A DNA stretch of 64,000 bases from Ferrithrix thermotolerans DSM 19514 (GCA_945906305.1 CAMDQT010000005.1:62001-126000); one strand, 5' to 3'; shown: positions 25,483-35,860, counted from the stretch's first letter. Program-made: numbers and translations. Notes: generated from the letters alone by a model not told the origin.

Positions 25483-28400
25483 CCCTGGCGACAGGCCAGG
25501 CCACCCTGTTCGACCATCGGGCCCTTGACCTTTTCCATCCCGCCGTCCGGGCCTGGTTCGGGACTCGTTTTCCGGACGGTCCAACCCCGGCCCAGCTCGG
25601 CGGATGGCCGGCCATTACCGCCCGGCAAGACACCCTCATCGCGGCACCTACCGGTTCGGGCAAGACCCTCGCTGGTTTCCTCGTCGCCATTGACCAGCTC
25701 TACCGGGCCCACGCCGCGGGCGAGAACCTCCAGGGCCAGCTACGGGTGTTGTACGTGTCGCCGCTGCGAGCACTCGCCGTGGACATCAAGGAGAACCTCG
25801 AAGCGCCACTACGGGAGATCGCCGCCACGGCACGGCGCCTCGGCCTCGACCCGCCCGACATCGAAGTGAGCGTTCGCACCGGTGATACCACCCCCGCTGG
25901 TCGGGCCAAACTCGTCCGCCGCCCACCGAACCTGCTGATCACCACCCCAGAATCGCTGTACCTCCTGCTCACCGCCCCTCGAAGCCGGCAGATCCTGCGC
26001 CGCGTCGACACCGTCATCGTGGATGAGATCCACGCCCTCGCCCGCGACAAACGAGGAACCCATCTGGCGTTGTCCCTGGAACGACTCGAAGCCATCACCA
26101 CAGACAGGCCGGTTCGGATCGGCCTGTCCGCCACCCAACGACCGATCGAGACCGTGGCGCGGCTACTGGTAGGTAACCGAGACCGTGCGGGGTCAGCCCA
26201 ACCGGCCTGCACCGTGATCGACACCGGCCATCAACGCCACCTCGACCTAGCCCTCGAGCTGTCCGGTGGCGAGCTCGAGGCCCTCACCAGCGCGGCCGAA
26301 CTCGACGACGTACTCGACCGGATTGCCGAGTTGGTCCTGCTCCATCGCACGACGTTGGTGTTCGTCAACACCCGTCGCATGGCCGAACGGGTCGCCCACC
26401 TCCTCGGCGAGCGTCTCGGCGATGACGAGGTGGCCGCCCACCACGGCAGCCTGTCCAAAGATCGTCGACTGCGAGTCGAGAGCCGCCTGCGCGCCGGCGA
26501 GCTGCGGGCGCTGGTGGCTACCGCCTCGCTGGAACTCGGTATCGACGTCGGCCCCGTCGAGTTGGTCTGCCAAATTGGCTCGCCACGCAGTTTGGCCACT
26601 TTCCTGCAACGGGTCGGCCGGTCCGGGCACAACCGTTACGGCACCCCCAAGGGCCGGGTGTTCCCCCTCACCCGCGACGAACTCATCGAGTGTGCAGCCT
26701 TGCTCATCGGTGTGCATGGCGGGGCCCTCGATGCCATCGAACCTCCTGTCGCCCCGTTGGACATCCTCGCCCAGCAGCTCGTCGCGGAAGCGGCGACGCA
26801 ACGATGCGACGTTGAGGAGCTCTACCAGCTGGTGTGTCGGGCCGGCCCCTACCGCACCCTGGGCCGAGAGCAGTTCGACGCCGTGCTCGAGTTCGCCACC
26901 ACCGGGGTTCCTACCGGCCGGGGCGCCAAGGGCGACCATCTGCACTTCGACCGTATCAACGGCGAGGTCACCGGCCGTCGTGGGGCTCGCCTCGCCGCCA
27001 TCACCAGCGGCGGCGCCATCCCCGAACTGGCGGACTACCGGGTAGTGGCGGACCCCGATGACACCCTCGTCGGAACCGTCAACGAGGAATGGGCGGTGGA
27101 GTCCAGCGCCGGGGACGTGTTCCTGCTCGGCACCCACACCTGGCGAATCCGTCGCATCGAACCAGGCATCGTGAGGGTCCTCGACGCCGACGGTGCCGAA
27201 CCGACGGTGCCATTCTGGCAGGGCGAGTCGCCCGGTCGAACCCGGGAGCTTTCCGAGGAGGTGAGCCGGTTACGCGCGGTCGTAGATGGCTATCTCGCCG
27301 CCGAGGATGCCGCTGGAGCCCGGCGCTGGCTCATGGCCCAGGCGTCACTTCCCGAGGCCGCGGCCATCCAAATCGTCGCCTACCTCGCCGCGACCCGGGC
27401 GGTGCTCGGCCTGGTCCCCACCCGCGATGCAATGGTGATCGAACGGTTCTTCGATGACGCAGGCGGCATGCAACTCGTTCTGCACAGCCCTTATGGCATG
27501 AGGATCAATCGAGGGCTGGGGCTCGCGCTGCGCAAGCGGTTCTGCGTCACCTTCGATTTTGAACTGCAGGCCGCGGCGTCCGATGACAGCGTGGTCCTGT
27601 CGCTCGGACCCCAGCACAGCTTCGCCTTGGACAACGTGACGAAGTTTCTGCGCGCCGGTACGGTGGCGCAGGTACTGCAACAAGCCGTGCTCGTGCCGCC
27701 AAGCCCGCTGTTCGTGTCGCGCTGGCGCTGGAACCTCAACCGGTCGCTGACGGTCTTGCGTTGGAAGGCCGGGCGCAAGAACCCACCGGCCATCCAACGG
27801 ATGGAGGCCGACGACGTCATGGCCACGGTGTTCCCCCAGGCTGCGGCGTGCCAGGAGAACGTGAGCGGCCCATTGGAGATCCCCGACCATCCGCTGGTAG
27901 CCCAGACCATGCACGACACCCTGACCGAAGCCATCGATCTGAGCGGCCTCCAGGCGCTGTTGACTGCGATTGAGCTCGGCGAAGTCAATGTGGTGTGCCG
28001 CGACACGGTCGAACCCTCTCCGCTCTGCCACGAGATCCTGCTGGGCAAGCCGTTCACCTTCCTCGATGGTGCGGAAGCGGCAGACCGACGCACGCGGGCG
28101 GTGTCGTTGCGCCGGGGCCTGCCCATCGCCCTGGAGCAAGTCGGTGGGATCGACCCGGCGGCCATCGAACGGGTCGAGCAAGAGGTCGCACCCGACCCCC
28201 GCGATCCCGACGAACTGCACGATGTTCTCATCGGTCTGCTGAGCGTGACACCGAGACCGGCGTGGCAGAACTGGTTCGAGCAATTGTGTCAACGGGGGCG
28301 GGCGCAGATCGTCGACGTCGCCGGCACCGTCCGCTGGTGCGCTACCGAGTCGCTACCCCTCCTCGCCGCCCTGCACCCCGAAGCGCTGGTGGACATCGTG

Positions 28401-29921
28401 CCGGCCGATTTCGACCTTGCCGCGCGTACCGCGGTCCGCGGCCTGCTCGACACGAACGGGCCGCTGAGCGTCACTGATTTAGCGGTGCGCAGCGCGCTGA
28501 GCCTCTCGGCCACCACCATTGCCCTCGCGGTCCTCGAAGCGGAAGGCTTTGCCATCCAGGGCCAGTTCCGCCGACTCAGCCCATCTGTCGCTGACGACTG
28601 GCGTCGCGTCGACGCGGCGCGCACCGACCGTGATGACGCATCGGGCACCGAGTGGTGTTCCCGACGGGTCCTGGCCCGCATCCATGGCTACAGCCAGAAA
28701 CGCCGGCGGCGCGAGGTGAGCACCGCAACCGCCAGTGAGTTCATGCGGATGCTGCTGCGCTGGCAGCACGTGCACCCCGACACCCGCTTACACGGCGACG
28801 AGGGCGTCACGACGGTCATTGAACAACTCCAGGGTTGGGAAGCCCCTGCCGGCGCCTGGGAGCAGCATCTGCTCGCCGACCGGATCCATGACTACCGACC
28901 CGAGTTCCTCGACCGGCGAGGCCACGCCGGTGAGGTGGTCTGGGGTCGGCTCGGGTCGAGCGGTGGGGCCGTCAACACCACAACGGTCAACCCCACGACC
29001 GAGCGCGGTCGGCACGATCCAACCCCGCCTCCTTCCGCCACGCCGCAGGCCCTGACACCGTCGAACGGCCAAGGACCGGCCCGCACCGCCTCACGTAGCA
29101 CCCGGCTGGCGCTGTGCAGTCGGGCCGATCTGCCGTGGCTACTCGCGGCCGCCCGGGCCAGTCCGACGCCCAGCGTGGCCTGCACCGGACCGCTCGCTGC
29201 GGTTCACGCCGCGTTACAGGCCGGTGGGGCCCGATTCCTCCGCGAGCTCGTGGCCGACACGGGCCTTAGCCCGGCCGAGGTCGAAGCCGCCCTGTGGGAC
29301 GGGGTCCTCCATGGCCTGTTCACCGCCGACAGCTTCTGGGCGGTACGTTCCCTGTTCGACCAACGCCGCCCCGGCCGTGCTTTACCCACCGCAGGCGAAC
29401 CCCTCGACCCCGTGGCTCATCCCGGCCCGCACGCCCCGCCGCTGGCGTCGCGCCCGACCAGGCGCCTGCGGCGGGGGTCCGCGGCGCCTCGCCTCGCGGG
29501 CGAAGGCCGTTGGGCCCTGCTACCCAAGGCCCTTGAGATCGAAGAACCCGACGAACTCGCCGAAGCCGTTGCGGAGCAGTTGCTGGCCCGCTGGGGAGTG
29601 GTCTTCCGCGACCTCGCCGGGCGCGAAACCCTCGCCCTGCCGTGGCGTGACATCCTGTGGGCGTTGCGTCGCCTCGAAGCCCGCGGGACGATCCGTGGTG
29701 GCCGGTTCGTCAATGGATTCTCCGGTGAGCAGTATGCACTTCCTGAAGCGGTGGACCTGCTCGGCGAAATGACCCGTCGCCCACCGTGTGGGGAACGTAT
29801 CGTGATCAGCGCCGCCGACCCACTCAACCTGACCGGGGTGATCACCCCTGGCCCGAGGGTCGCGGCAGTCGCCACCCGCCGCATCGCCTATCTCGACGGC
29901 ATCGCCACCGAACAAGGCTGA
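25479..29921 (+). CDS. lhr: ATP-dependent helicase Lhr (long form)
   Basis: A 1480-residue superfamily 2 helicase, close to the about 1500 residues of mycobacterial and E. coli Lhr. Motif I APTGSGKT is at 56-63, motif II DEIH at 182-185 and motif III SATQ near 217. ATASLELGIDVGPVELV and FLQRVGRSGHNRYG hold motifs V and VI. It is followed by the winged-helix and beta-barrel Lhr core, then a large C-terminal extension. Between about residues 1155 and 1210 is a Pro/Thr/Asn-rich linker that probably joins C-terminal modules. Lhr is a 3'-5' DNA/RNA translocase linked to DNA repair. Translation may be coupled to the small frame at 25411. Confidence 0.95.
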   Translation: MTLATGQATLFDHRALDLFHPAVRAWFGTRFPDGPTPAQLGGWPAITARQDTLIAAPTGSGKTLAGFLVAIDQLYRAHAAGENLQGQLRVLYVSPLRALAVDIKENLEAPLREIAATARRLGLDPPDIEVSVRTGDTTPAGRAKLVRRPPNLLITTPESLYLLLTAPRSRQILRRVDTVIVDEIHALARDKRGTHLALSLERLEAITTDRPVRIGLSATQRPIETVARLLVGNRDRAGSAQPACTVIDTGHQRHLDLALELSGGELEALTSAAELDDVLDRIAELVLLHRTTLVFVNTRRMAERVAHLLGERLGDDEVAAHHGSLSKDRRLRVESRLRAGELRALVATASLELGIDVGPVELVCQIGSPRSLATFLQRVGRSGHNRYGTPKGRVFPLTRDELIECAALLIGVHGGALDAIEPPVAPLDILAQQLVAEAATQRCDVEELYQLVCRAGPYRTLGREQFDAVLEFATTGVPTGRGAKGDHLHFDRINGEVTGRRGARLAAITSGGAIPELADYRVVADPDDTLVGTVNEEWAVESSAGDVFLLGTHTWRIRRIEPGIVRVLDADGAEPTVPFWQGESPGRTRELSEEVSRLRAVVDGYLAAEDAAGARRWLMAQASLPEAAAIQIVAYLAATRAVLGLVPTRDAMVIERFFDDAGGMQLVLHSPYGMRINRGLGLALRKRFCVTFDFELQAAASDDSVVLSLGPQHSFALDNVTKFLRAGTVAQVLQQAVLVPPSPLFVSRWRWNLNRSLTVLRWKAGRKNPPAIQRMEADDVMATVFPQAAACQENVSGPLEIPDHPLVAQTMHDTLTEAIDLSGLQALLTAIELGEVNVVCRDTVEPSPLCHEILLGKPFTFLDGAEAADRRTRAVSLRRGLPIALEQVGGIDPAAIERVEQEVAPDPRDPDELHDVLIGLLSVTPRPAWQNWFEQLCQRGRAQIVDVAGTVRWCATESLPLLAALHPEALVDIVPADFDLAARTAVRGLLDTNGPLSVTDLAVRSALSLSATTIALAVLEAEGFAIQGQFRRLSPSVADDWRRVDAARTDRDDASGTEWCSRRVLARIHGYSQKRRRREVSTATASEFMRMLLRWQHVHPDTRLHGDEGVTTVIEQLQGWEAPAGAWEQHLLADRIHDYRPEFLDRRGHAGEVVWGRLGSSGGAVNTTTVNPTTERGRHDPTPPPSATPQALTPSNGQGPARTASRSTRLALCSRADLPWLLAAARASPTPSVACTGPLAAVHAALQAGGARFLRELVADTGLSPAEVEAALWDGVLHGLFTADSFWAVRSLFDQRRPGRALPTAGEPLDPVAHPGPHAPPLASRPTRRLRRGSAAPRLAGEGRWALLPKALEIEEPDELAEAVAEQLLARWGVVFRDLAGRETLALPWRDILWALRRLEARGTIRGGRFVNGFSGEQYALPEAVDLLGEMTRRPPCGERIVISAADPLNLTGVITPGPRVAAVATRRIAYLDGIATEQG

Positions 29922-29969
29922 GCATTGGCAGAGCCGGCCCCATCCGCCTCGACCACGACAGGACCAGCC

Positions 29970-30395
29970 GTGAGGACCCGTCCCCGCTTTCATCTCGCCT
30001 TTCCAGTTCATGACCTCGCCGTGGCCCGCCACTTCTATGGAGCCATCCTCGGCTGCCCCGAAGGCCGATCCGATGCGCACTGGGTCGACTTCGACCTGTA
30101 CGGCCATCAGATCGTCGCCCACCTCGCCCCGGAGGATGTCGGGCACCGTTCCACCTCCAGCGTGGACGGACACGCGGTTCCCGCCCGGCACTTCGGTCTG
30201 ATCCTCGCCGTGCCGCAATGGGCCGAACTCGTCCAACGGCTGCGCGACGCGAAGGTGACCTTCATCATCGAACCGGGTGTCCGCTTCGCCGGACTACCCG
30301 GTGAGCAGCACACCTGCTTCCTGCTCGACCCGAGCGGCAATGCGCTGGAGTTCAAAGCTTTCGCCGATGAGTCACAGATCTTCGCCACCGTCTGA
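29970..30395 (+). CDS. VOC family protein (glyoxalase/dioxygenase-like)
   Basis: A 141-residue VOC protein with the metal ligands apparently in place: His in RFHLAFPVHDL, His in RHFGLILAV and Glu in ALEFKAF. The GNALEFKAF ending is like that of small lyase/dioxygenase members. The GTG at 29970 is preferred to a TTG at 29925 because an AGGA lies about seven bases before it and the VOC fold starts right after. It follows lhr closely but a functional link is not evident. Confidence 0.8.
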   Translation: MRTRPRFHLAFPVHDLAVARHFYGAILGCPEGRSDAHWVDFDLYGHQIVAHLAPEDVGHRSTSSVDGHAVPARHFGLILAVPQWAELVQRLRDAKVTFIIEPGVRFAGLPGEQHTCFLLDPSGNALEFKAFADESQIFATV

Positions 30396-30494
30396 GCGGT
30401 CCCGCTTGGCCTACTCCCGCGATAGTGTCCCGGAACGAGGCCCCCAGTGCTCAGCCACCCAGTCACGTCACCCTGACAGGAGCACGCCACCGTC

Positions 30495-31967
30495 ATGAGC
30501 GAACTCGAGGCCCAAGGCCAACCGACCGCCAACTTTTTCGGGCGGATCGTGCCTTACAAGTGGCTCGTCGCGATGGCGTTCGTTCTCGGGCTGTTCATGG
30601 ACATCCTCGACACCACGATCGTGACCGTGGCGTTACCAACCCTGTCCGCGGAGTTCGGCGCCGACACCAACACCATTGAATGGGTGGTCACCGGTTACCT
30701 GCTCAGCCTGGCGTTGTGGATCCCTGCATCGGGGTGGCTGGGCGACCGTTTCGGCACCAAACGCTGCTTCATCTTCGCCCTGTTCAGTTTCACTTTGGCT
30801 TCAGGCCTGTGCGGTGCAGCCTGGAACATTGAGTCACTCATCGCATTCCGGGTCTTGCAGGGCGTCGGCGGCGGCATGCTCACCCCGGTCGGTACCGCCA
30901 TGCTGTACCGGGCGTTCCCACCGATAGAACGACCCAAAGCCTCCTCGCTACTGGCGATGGTCACCGTGCTCGCCCCGGCCATCGGCCCGGTCCTCGGTGG
31001 CCTCCTCGTCGAACAGGCATCGTGGCGCTGGATCTTCTACGTGAACCTGCCCATCGGTGTCATCGGCCTGGTCTTCTCGGCTAAGTACCTTGTCGAACAC
31101 ACCGAACCAACCGCAGGCGGCTTCGACCTCGCCGGATTCCTGTTGTCGGGCGTTGGGCTGGCTGGGCTGTTGTATGGCATGGCCGAGGGCCCAGTGCGGG
31201 GATGGACCCATCCACTTGTGCTCACCGCCCTCGTCGGCGCATTCGTCTGCTTCGCCGCCCTGGTCAAGGTGGAACTTGCCAAGCCCTTTCCCATGCTCGA
31301 CCTGCGGCTACTGGCCGACCGATCATTCCGCACCCCGAACCTGGTCTCCTTCGCCAGCTTTGGTGCCTTGCTGGGTCTGCTGTTCCTCCTCCCGCAATTC
31401 CTTCAGGGGCCCAGGGGGTTCAGTCCATTCGAGTCGGGCCTGGCGACCTTCCCCCAAGCGGTGGGTGTGCTGATCACCGCCCGCTATATCGGCGCCAAGC
31501 TCTACCCCACCTTCGGGCCTCGACGACTGGTGATGTTCGGCATGGCCGCCAATGCGATCATCACGCTGTGCTTCGTGTGGGTCGACCTCGACACCAGCGC
31601 CTGGACCATTCGGGCGCTGATGTTGGCCCGTGGCCTCACGCTGGGCTTCGGGTTCATCCCGTTGCAGGCGGCGGCGTTCGCTCGCATCAAGCCAGAGTCC
31701 ACCGGACGGGCTTCGGCCCTGTCCCAAGCCCAACGCCAAGCCGGCGCCGCCGTCGGTGTGGCCGTACTGGCCACCATCCTCATCGAACGTCGCGACGCCC
31801 TGGTCGGCGCGAAGACCGGGCAGGCCGCGGTCGAGGGCCTGATCCAGGCGTATCACCAGGCGTTCTTGGGATCGGTGATCCTCGCCGTGCTGGCATTCAT
31901 CGCCGGATCGTTCATCCGGGACAGCGACGCGGCACCGACCATGCGCCGTCCACCAAGCAAGAGCTGA
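30495..31967 (+). CDS. DHA2 family (EmrB/QacA type) multidrug MFS transporter
   Basis: A 490-residue membrane protein with about 14 predicted helices. The N-terminal FMDILDTTIVTVALPTL is the DHA2 signature, WVVTGYLLSLALWIPASGWLGDRFGTKR holds motif A (in separate elements), and AIGPVLGGLLVEQASWRWIFYVNLPIG is motif C of drug/proton antiporters. It most likely exports hydrophobic compounds with proton exchange. AGGAG lies some 12 bases before ATG 30495. No local TetR-type regulator is present, which is unusual for such pumps. Confidence 0.92.
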   Translation: MSELEAQGQPTANFFGRIVPYKWLVAMAFVLGLFMDILDTTIVTVALPTLSAEFGADTNTIEWVVTGYLLSLALWIPASGWLGDRFGTKRCFIFALFSFTLASGLCGAAWNIESLIAFRVLQGVGGGMLTPVGTAMLYRAFPPIERPKASSLLAMVTVLAPAIGPVLGGLLVEQASWRWIFYVNLPIGVIGLVFSAKYLVEHTEPTAGGFDLAGFLLSGVGLAGLLYGMAEGPVRGWTHPLVLTALVGAFVCFAALVKVELAKPFPMLDLRLLADRSFRTPNLVSFASFGALLGLLFLLPQFLQGPRGFSPFESGLATFPQAVGVLITARYIGAKLYPTFGPRRLVMFGMAANAIITLCFVWVDLDTSAWTIRALMLARGLTLGFGFIPLQAAAFARIKPESTGRASALSQAQRQAGAAVGVAVLATILIERRDALVGAKTGQAAVEGLIQAYHQAFLGSVILAVLAFIAGSFIRDSDAAPTMRRPPSKS

Positions 31968-32015
31968 CCGGGCCAGAATCCCTCCCCACCAGCACCAAGT
32001 AGCGCCTGGAGTTCT

Positions 32016-32690
32016 ATGGCTTTCACCGGGTTCCCAGCGGATGCGCTGACCTTTTACGCCGGCCTAGAAGCGGACAACAGCCGCACCTACTGGCTTGAGC
32101 ACAAGGCCGTCTATGACCACGAGGTCAAGGGCGTCATGTTGGACCTCGCCGAGGCCTTGGGCGAACGCTTCAGCCCGGTTTACCTGTTCCGACCGAACCG
32201 CGACGTGCGATTCAGCAAGGACAAGTCGCCGTACAAGACAGCCTGTGGCGCGGTGCACGAACGCGAGGGCGGCGCCATCAACTATGTGCAAATCTCCGCC
32301 GCCGGCCTGTTCGTGGCCACCGGCATGTACCACCTGGCCAAAGACCAGCTCGAACGGCTGCGCCTCGCCATCGACGACGACGGGACGGGACCGGCGTTCT
32401 CCTCCCTCGCGACGGAACTCCCTCGGCACAAGATCGAGCTGCGCCCAGGCATCGAGCCCCCCCTCAAACGGGCACCTCGGGGAATCTCCCCCGACCATCC
32501 CCGCATTGAATGGTTGCGCTGGAAAGGTGCGATCGCCGCCAAGGAGGTGGGTGCCCCAAGATGGATCCACACCGCCGCTGCCGCGCCACGCATCATCGAA
32601 CTGTGGGATGCGGCGGAGCCATTGAACCAATGGCTCGAACGCCACGTTGGGCCCAGCCAAAGCCAACCCGATGAGGCCGATCTACGCTGA
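32016..32690 (+). CDS. DUF2461 family protein
   Basis: The 224-residue protein matches the widespread DUF2461 family (TIGR02453): FTGFPADALTFYAGLEADNSRTYW at the start, FRPNRDVRFSKDKSPYKT in the middle and YVQISAAGLFVATGMYHLAKDQL following. The function is unknown; the conserved RDVRFSKDKSPYK segment suggests a binding pocket. GGAG lies six bases before the ATG. It sits 49 bases after the DHA2 transporter, so cotranscription is possible. Confidence 0.9.
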   Translation: MAFTGFPADALTFYAGLEADNSRTYWLEHKAVYDHEVKGVMLDLAEALGERFSPVYLFRPNRDVRFSKDKSPYKTACGAVHEREGGAINYVQISAAGLFVATGMYHLAKDQLERLRLAIDDDGTGPAFSSLATELPRHKIELRPGIEPPLKRAPRGISPDHPRIEWLRWKGAIAAKEVGAPRWIHTAAAAPRIIELWDAAEPLNQWLERHVGPSQSQPDEADLR

Positions 32691-32750
32691 GACCAGAGGC
32701 TGCAGGGGCGTGGTAGAACTGGTCGGCGCGCGTGTGCAGGGAGGGTGACC

Positions 32751-34376
32751 ATGACCGAAATTCAACGCGGTGCGACACCGACGACGAGCAGCTATGACGT
32801 CGTAGCAGTCGGTGCGGGCTTCGCTGGCATGTACCTGCTGCATCGCTTACGCGGCCTCGGCTTCACCGTGCGGGTCTACGAAACGGGGTCCGGCGTTGGG
32901 GGGACCTGGTACTGGAACCGCTATCCCGGTGCCCGCTGCGACGTTGGGAGCATCGAATATTCGTGCTCGTTCGATTCCGACCTCGAACAGGAATGGAACT
33001 GGTCGGAGAAGTTCGCCACCCAGCCGGAGATCCTCCGCTACGCCAATCACGTGGCGGATCGTTTCGAGTTGCGCCGCGATATCGAGTTCGACACCCGCGT
33101 GCTCAGCGCCACCTTCGACGAACAGAATCGGCGCTGGAAGATCCGCACCGACGGTGGCGAGGAGGTTTCGGCCCAGTTCTATGTGATGGCGAGCGGCTGT
33201 TTGTCCTCCTCGAAGAACCCAGAAATCGCCGGCATTGACGGCTTCGCCGGCCAGATTTACCACACCGCCCATTGGCCTCATGACCAGGTCGACTTCACCG
33301 CCCAGCGCGTGGCCGTGATCGGCACCGGTTCTTCCGCCATTCAGTCCATCCCGATCATCGCCGAGCAAGCCGCTCAGCTCACGGTGTTTCAGCGGACGCC
33401 AAACTTCAGCGTGCCCGCCCGCAATCGCCCGCTTGAACCGAACGAACTCAACGACGCCAAAGCCCACTACGGGGAGCTACGCGAGTTCATGCGCCACTCC
33501 CGGGGTGGACAGGTACGCGAGATGCCCGACAAGTCCGCCTTCGATGTCACCGACGAGGAGCGCACCGCCCGCTACATCGAGGGCTGGGATGCCGGCAACC
33601 TCGGCGGCCTGCTCGGTGCCTTCAAGGACCTCATGACCGACCGGGCCGCCAACGACACCGTGTCAGAGTTTCTCCGGGGCAAGATCCGTGAGATTGTCCA
33701 AGACCCACAAACGGCCGAGGCGCTCTGCCCCCAGGACCATCCCTTCGGCACCAAGCGACCGTGCCTCGACACGGACTATTACGCCACCTTCAACCGGGAC
33801 CACGTCCGCCTCGTTGATCTGCGCCGCACGCCCATCACCACCATCACGCCGTGCGGTATCGACACCACAGCGGAGTCCTTCGACTTCGACGCGATCGTGT
33901 TTGCCACCGGCTTCGATGCCATGACCGGTGCCATCGTCAACGTCGACATCCGCGGGGCCCAGGGCCTCAGCCTGCGCGACAAATGGGCCGAGGGGGCGCG
34001 CACCTACCTCGGCCTCGGCATCGCCGGGTTCCCCAACTTCTTCACCATCACCGGGCCGGGTAGCCCTTCGGTGCTGAGCAACATGATGGTGTCCATCGAA
34101 CAGCACGTGGACTGGATAGCTGACTGCCTCGACCACCTGCGTCGTCACGACGTGGCCACCATCGAGGCCGAAGCGGACGCCGAGACGCAGTGGGTGCAGC
34201 ACGTCAACGACGTGGGTGACCTGACCCTCTACCCCACCGCGAACTCCTGGTACATGGGGGCCAACGTGCCCGGCAAAGCCCGGGTTTTCCTGCCCTACGT
34301 CGGTGGTGTCGGCACCTACCGCGGCATCTGTGATGAGGTCGCGGCGGCGGGCTACAAGGGTTTCGTACTGTCATGA
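32751..34376 (+). CDS. Baeyer-Villiger monooxygenase (flavin-containing, type I)
   Basis: A 541-residue enzyme that would insert oxygen next to a ketone to give an ester or lactone, using FAD and NADPH. The FAD motif GAGFAG is at 21-26, the NADPH motif GTGSSA near 191, and the BVMO fingerprint FxGxxxHxxxW is complete: Phe165, Gly167, His171, Trp175-Pro. The preceding GGTWYWNRYPGARCDV is characteristic of CHMO/PAMO-like enzymes. ATG 32751 follows GGAGG by about eight bases. Its stop overlaps the start of an esterase gene (ATGA), suggesting the two act in sequence. Confidence 0.94.
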   Translation: MTEIQRGATPTTSSYDVVAVGAGFAGMYLLHRLRGLGFTVRVYETGSGVGGTWYWNRYPGARCDVGSIEYSCSFDSDLEQEWNWSEKFATQPEILRYANHVADRFELRRDIEFDTRVLSATFDEQNRRWKIRTDGGEEVSAQFYVMASGCLSSSKNPEIAGIDGFAGQIYHTAHWPHDQVDFTAQRVAVIGTGSSAIQSIPIIAEQAAQLTVFQRTPNFSVPARNRPLEPNELNDAKAHYGELREFMRHSRGGQVREMPDKSAFDVTDEERTARYIEGWDAGNLGGLLGAFKDLMTDRAANDTVSEFLRGKIREIVQDPQTAEALCPQDHPFGTKRPCLDTDYYATFNRDHVRLVDLRRTPITTITPCGIDTTAESFDFDAIVFATGFDAMTGAIVNVDIRGAQGLSLRDKWAEGARTYLGLGIAGFPNFFTITGPGSPSVLSNMMVSIEQHVDWIADCLDHLRRHDVATIEAEADAETQWVQHVNDVGDLTLYPTANSWYMGANVPGKARVFLPYVGGVGTYRGICDEVAAAGYKGFVLS

Positions 34377-35860
34377 ACATGGACCCCGCCCTTATCAACC
34401 TGCTCGATCAACTCGACCAAGCCGAGGATTTCACCGCACCACGCCTCGTGGAGTCCCTGCGCCGACATCCCGAGGCCAAGGCGTTGGTAGGGCCCGATGC
34501 CTTGCGAGCAGCGCGTGCCCTTGTCCGGTACGGCAACCTCGAGGACCTGTCCTTGGCCGCGGAACTCTCCTGGCAGGCCCATGGCGCCGGCGTTGCCGGG
34601 GCGGGCCGCGTCTTCGCCACCGCCATAGATCGCTACAGCGTGGCCCAATCGCGCCAGCAGCGATTCGGCACGTTCGGCTTCCAGTACAAAGGCGAACTCG
34701 TCCCCGCCCCACTCGACGGTTCGGTCAACGACGAACTGCGGGTGCAGCTTGGACTCGGCACCCTGGCGGACCTGCAGGCCGAACTTGACGAGGCCAACCG
34801 CGCCGCCGCCCGACAGCGCGCCGCGGAAACCGGCGGGGTGAGCCACAGCGAGGTCTACACCCGGATTTGGCGCGACCCCACCGAAGCTGAACTGCGCGCC
34901 CGTTGGGCCCAGGAAGGCCAACCGGCGTGGTCTGATGGCGACGAGTTGACCCTGGTATGTGACCGACCGATCGCGGGGGCCATCGTCGGCCCGCTGTTCG
35001 AGATCCCCATGTGGCGCGTTGGCGACCTGCTCGTGCTCACTGTTCGGGTGCACCGTTTGCAGGAGGCGGTGCTGACCTACGGGTTCTGGCCGCTCGACGA
35101 GAGCGGCCGACCCGCCTTTACCGAACGGCCCGAACCCGACGGTCGCTGGCGTGGCCCTGCGGCCCGGCCGGCCGAGCCCACCAACGACGTCATTGTGGGC
35201 ACCCTCGAGGAGCACCAAATCGACAGCCGCTCGCTGGGTCGGCCGCGCAAGGTGAGCGTCTACCGGCCCTCGGGCCACCGCGTCGACGAGCAGCTACCGG
35301 TGGTCTACGCCACCGACGGGCAGTGGGTCGGCGCGTACGCGCGTCGCGTCGATGCCGCCATCGAAGCGGGCCAAATCCCGCGCTGCGTGGTCGTGGCCTC
35401 CCATTCCAGCAGCCAACGTACCGGAGAGTACTTTCCCGGCTATGACCCGGCCGCCTACTCACGCCACGAGCACTTCCTAGTCGACGAGTTGCTGCCATGG
35501 GCCGAAGCCAATTTCGGCGTTGTCGCCGAGCCAAGCGGTCGAGCGATATTTGGTTGCTCCGATGGTGGGGCCCACGCGCTCGCCACCGCGATCAACCATT
35601 TCGAACGATTCGGTCACGCCATCGCCTATTCCTCGGGCATGCCGCCGAGCGGGTCCGAGCGGTGGCCGGCGGGCAAAGCTCCAAACATCCAGTTGTGTGC
35701 CGGGGTCCTCGAAGGCCAATTCCACCTGTCGACCTACGCCTGGCACGCGTACCTTGACATGACCGGCGTTACTCACCATTGGACCGAACGAGTGTGTGGC
35801 CACGAGTTCATCCAGTGGGTGGAAGAACTCCCCGCTGCCATCGGGCGAGCCTTCGGCTGA
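34373..35860 (+). CDS. Putative esterase (enterochelin-esterase/esterase D-like alpha/beta hydrolase)
   Basis: The 495-residue protein has an N-terminal region of about 190 residues without clear similarity, then an early-Ig-like segment (ELTLVCDRPIAGAIVGP). A C-terminal alpha/beta hydrolase of the Fes/esterase D type follows: KVSVYRPSG, LPVVYATDGQWV, and the nucleophile elbow GCSDGG with Ser396. A late His occurs in CGHEFIQW. It should hydrolyse an ester or lactone. ATG 34373 overlaps the BVMO stop, so the pair is translationally coupled. The large N-terminal extension is unusual for the family. Confidence 0.82.
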   Translation: MNMDPALINLLDQLDQAEDFTAPRLVESLRRHPEAKALVGPDALRAARALVRYGNLEDLSLAAELSWQAHGAGVAGAGRVFATAIDRYSVAQSRQQRFGTFGFQYKGELVPAPLDGSVNDELRVQLGLGTLADLQAELDEANRAAARQRAAETGGVSHSEVYTRIWRDPTEAELRARWAQEGQPAWSDGDELTLVCDRPIAGAIVGPLFEIPMWRVGDLLVLTVRVHRLQEAVLTYGFWPLDESGRPAFTERPEPDGRWRGPAARPAEPTNDVIVGTLEEHQIDSRSLGRPRKVSVYRPSGHRVDEQLPVVYATDGQWVGAYARRVDAAIEAGQIPRCVVVASHSSSQRTGEYFPGYDPAAYSRHEHFLVDELLPWAEANFGVVAEPSGRAIFGCSDGGAHALATAINHFERFGHAIAYSSGMPPSGSERWPAGKAPNIQLCAGVLEGQFHLSTYAWHAYLDMTGVTHHWTERVCGHEFIQWVEELPAAIGRAFG

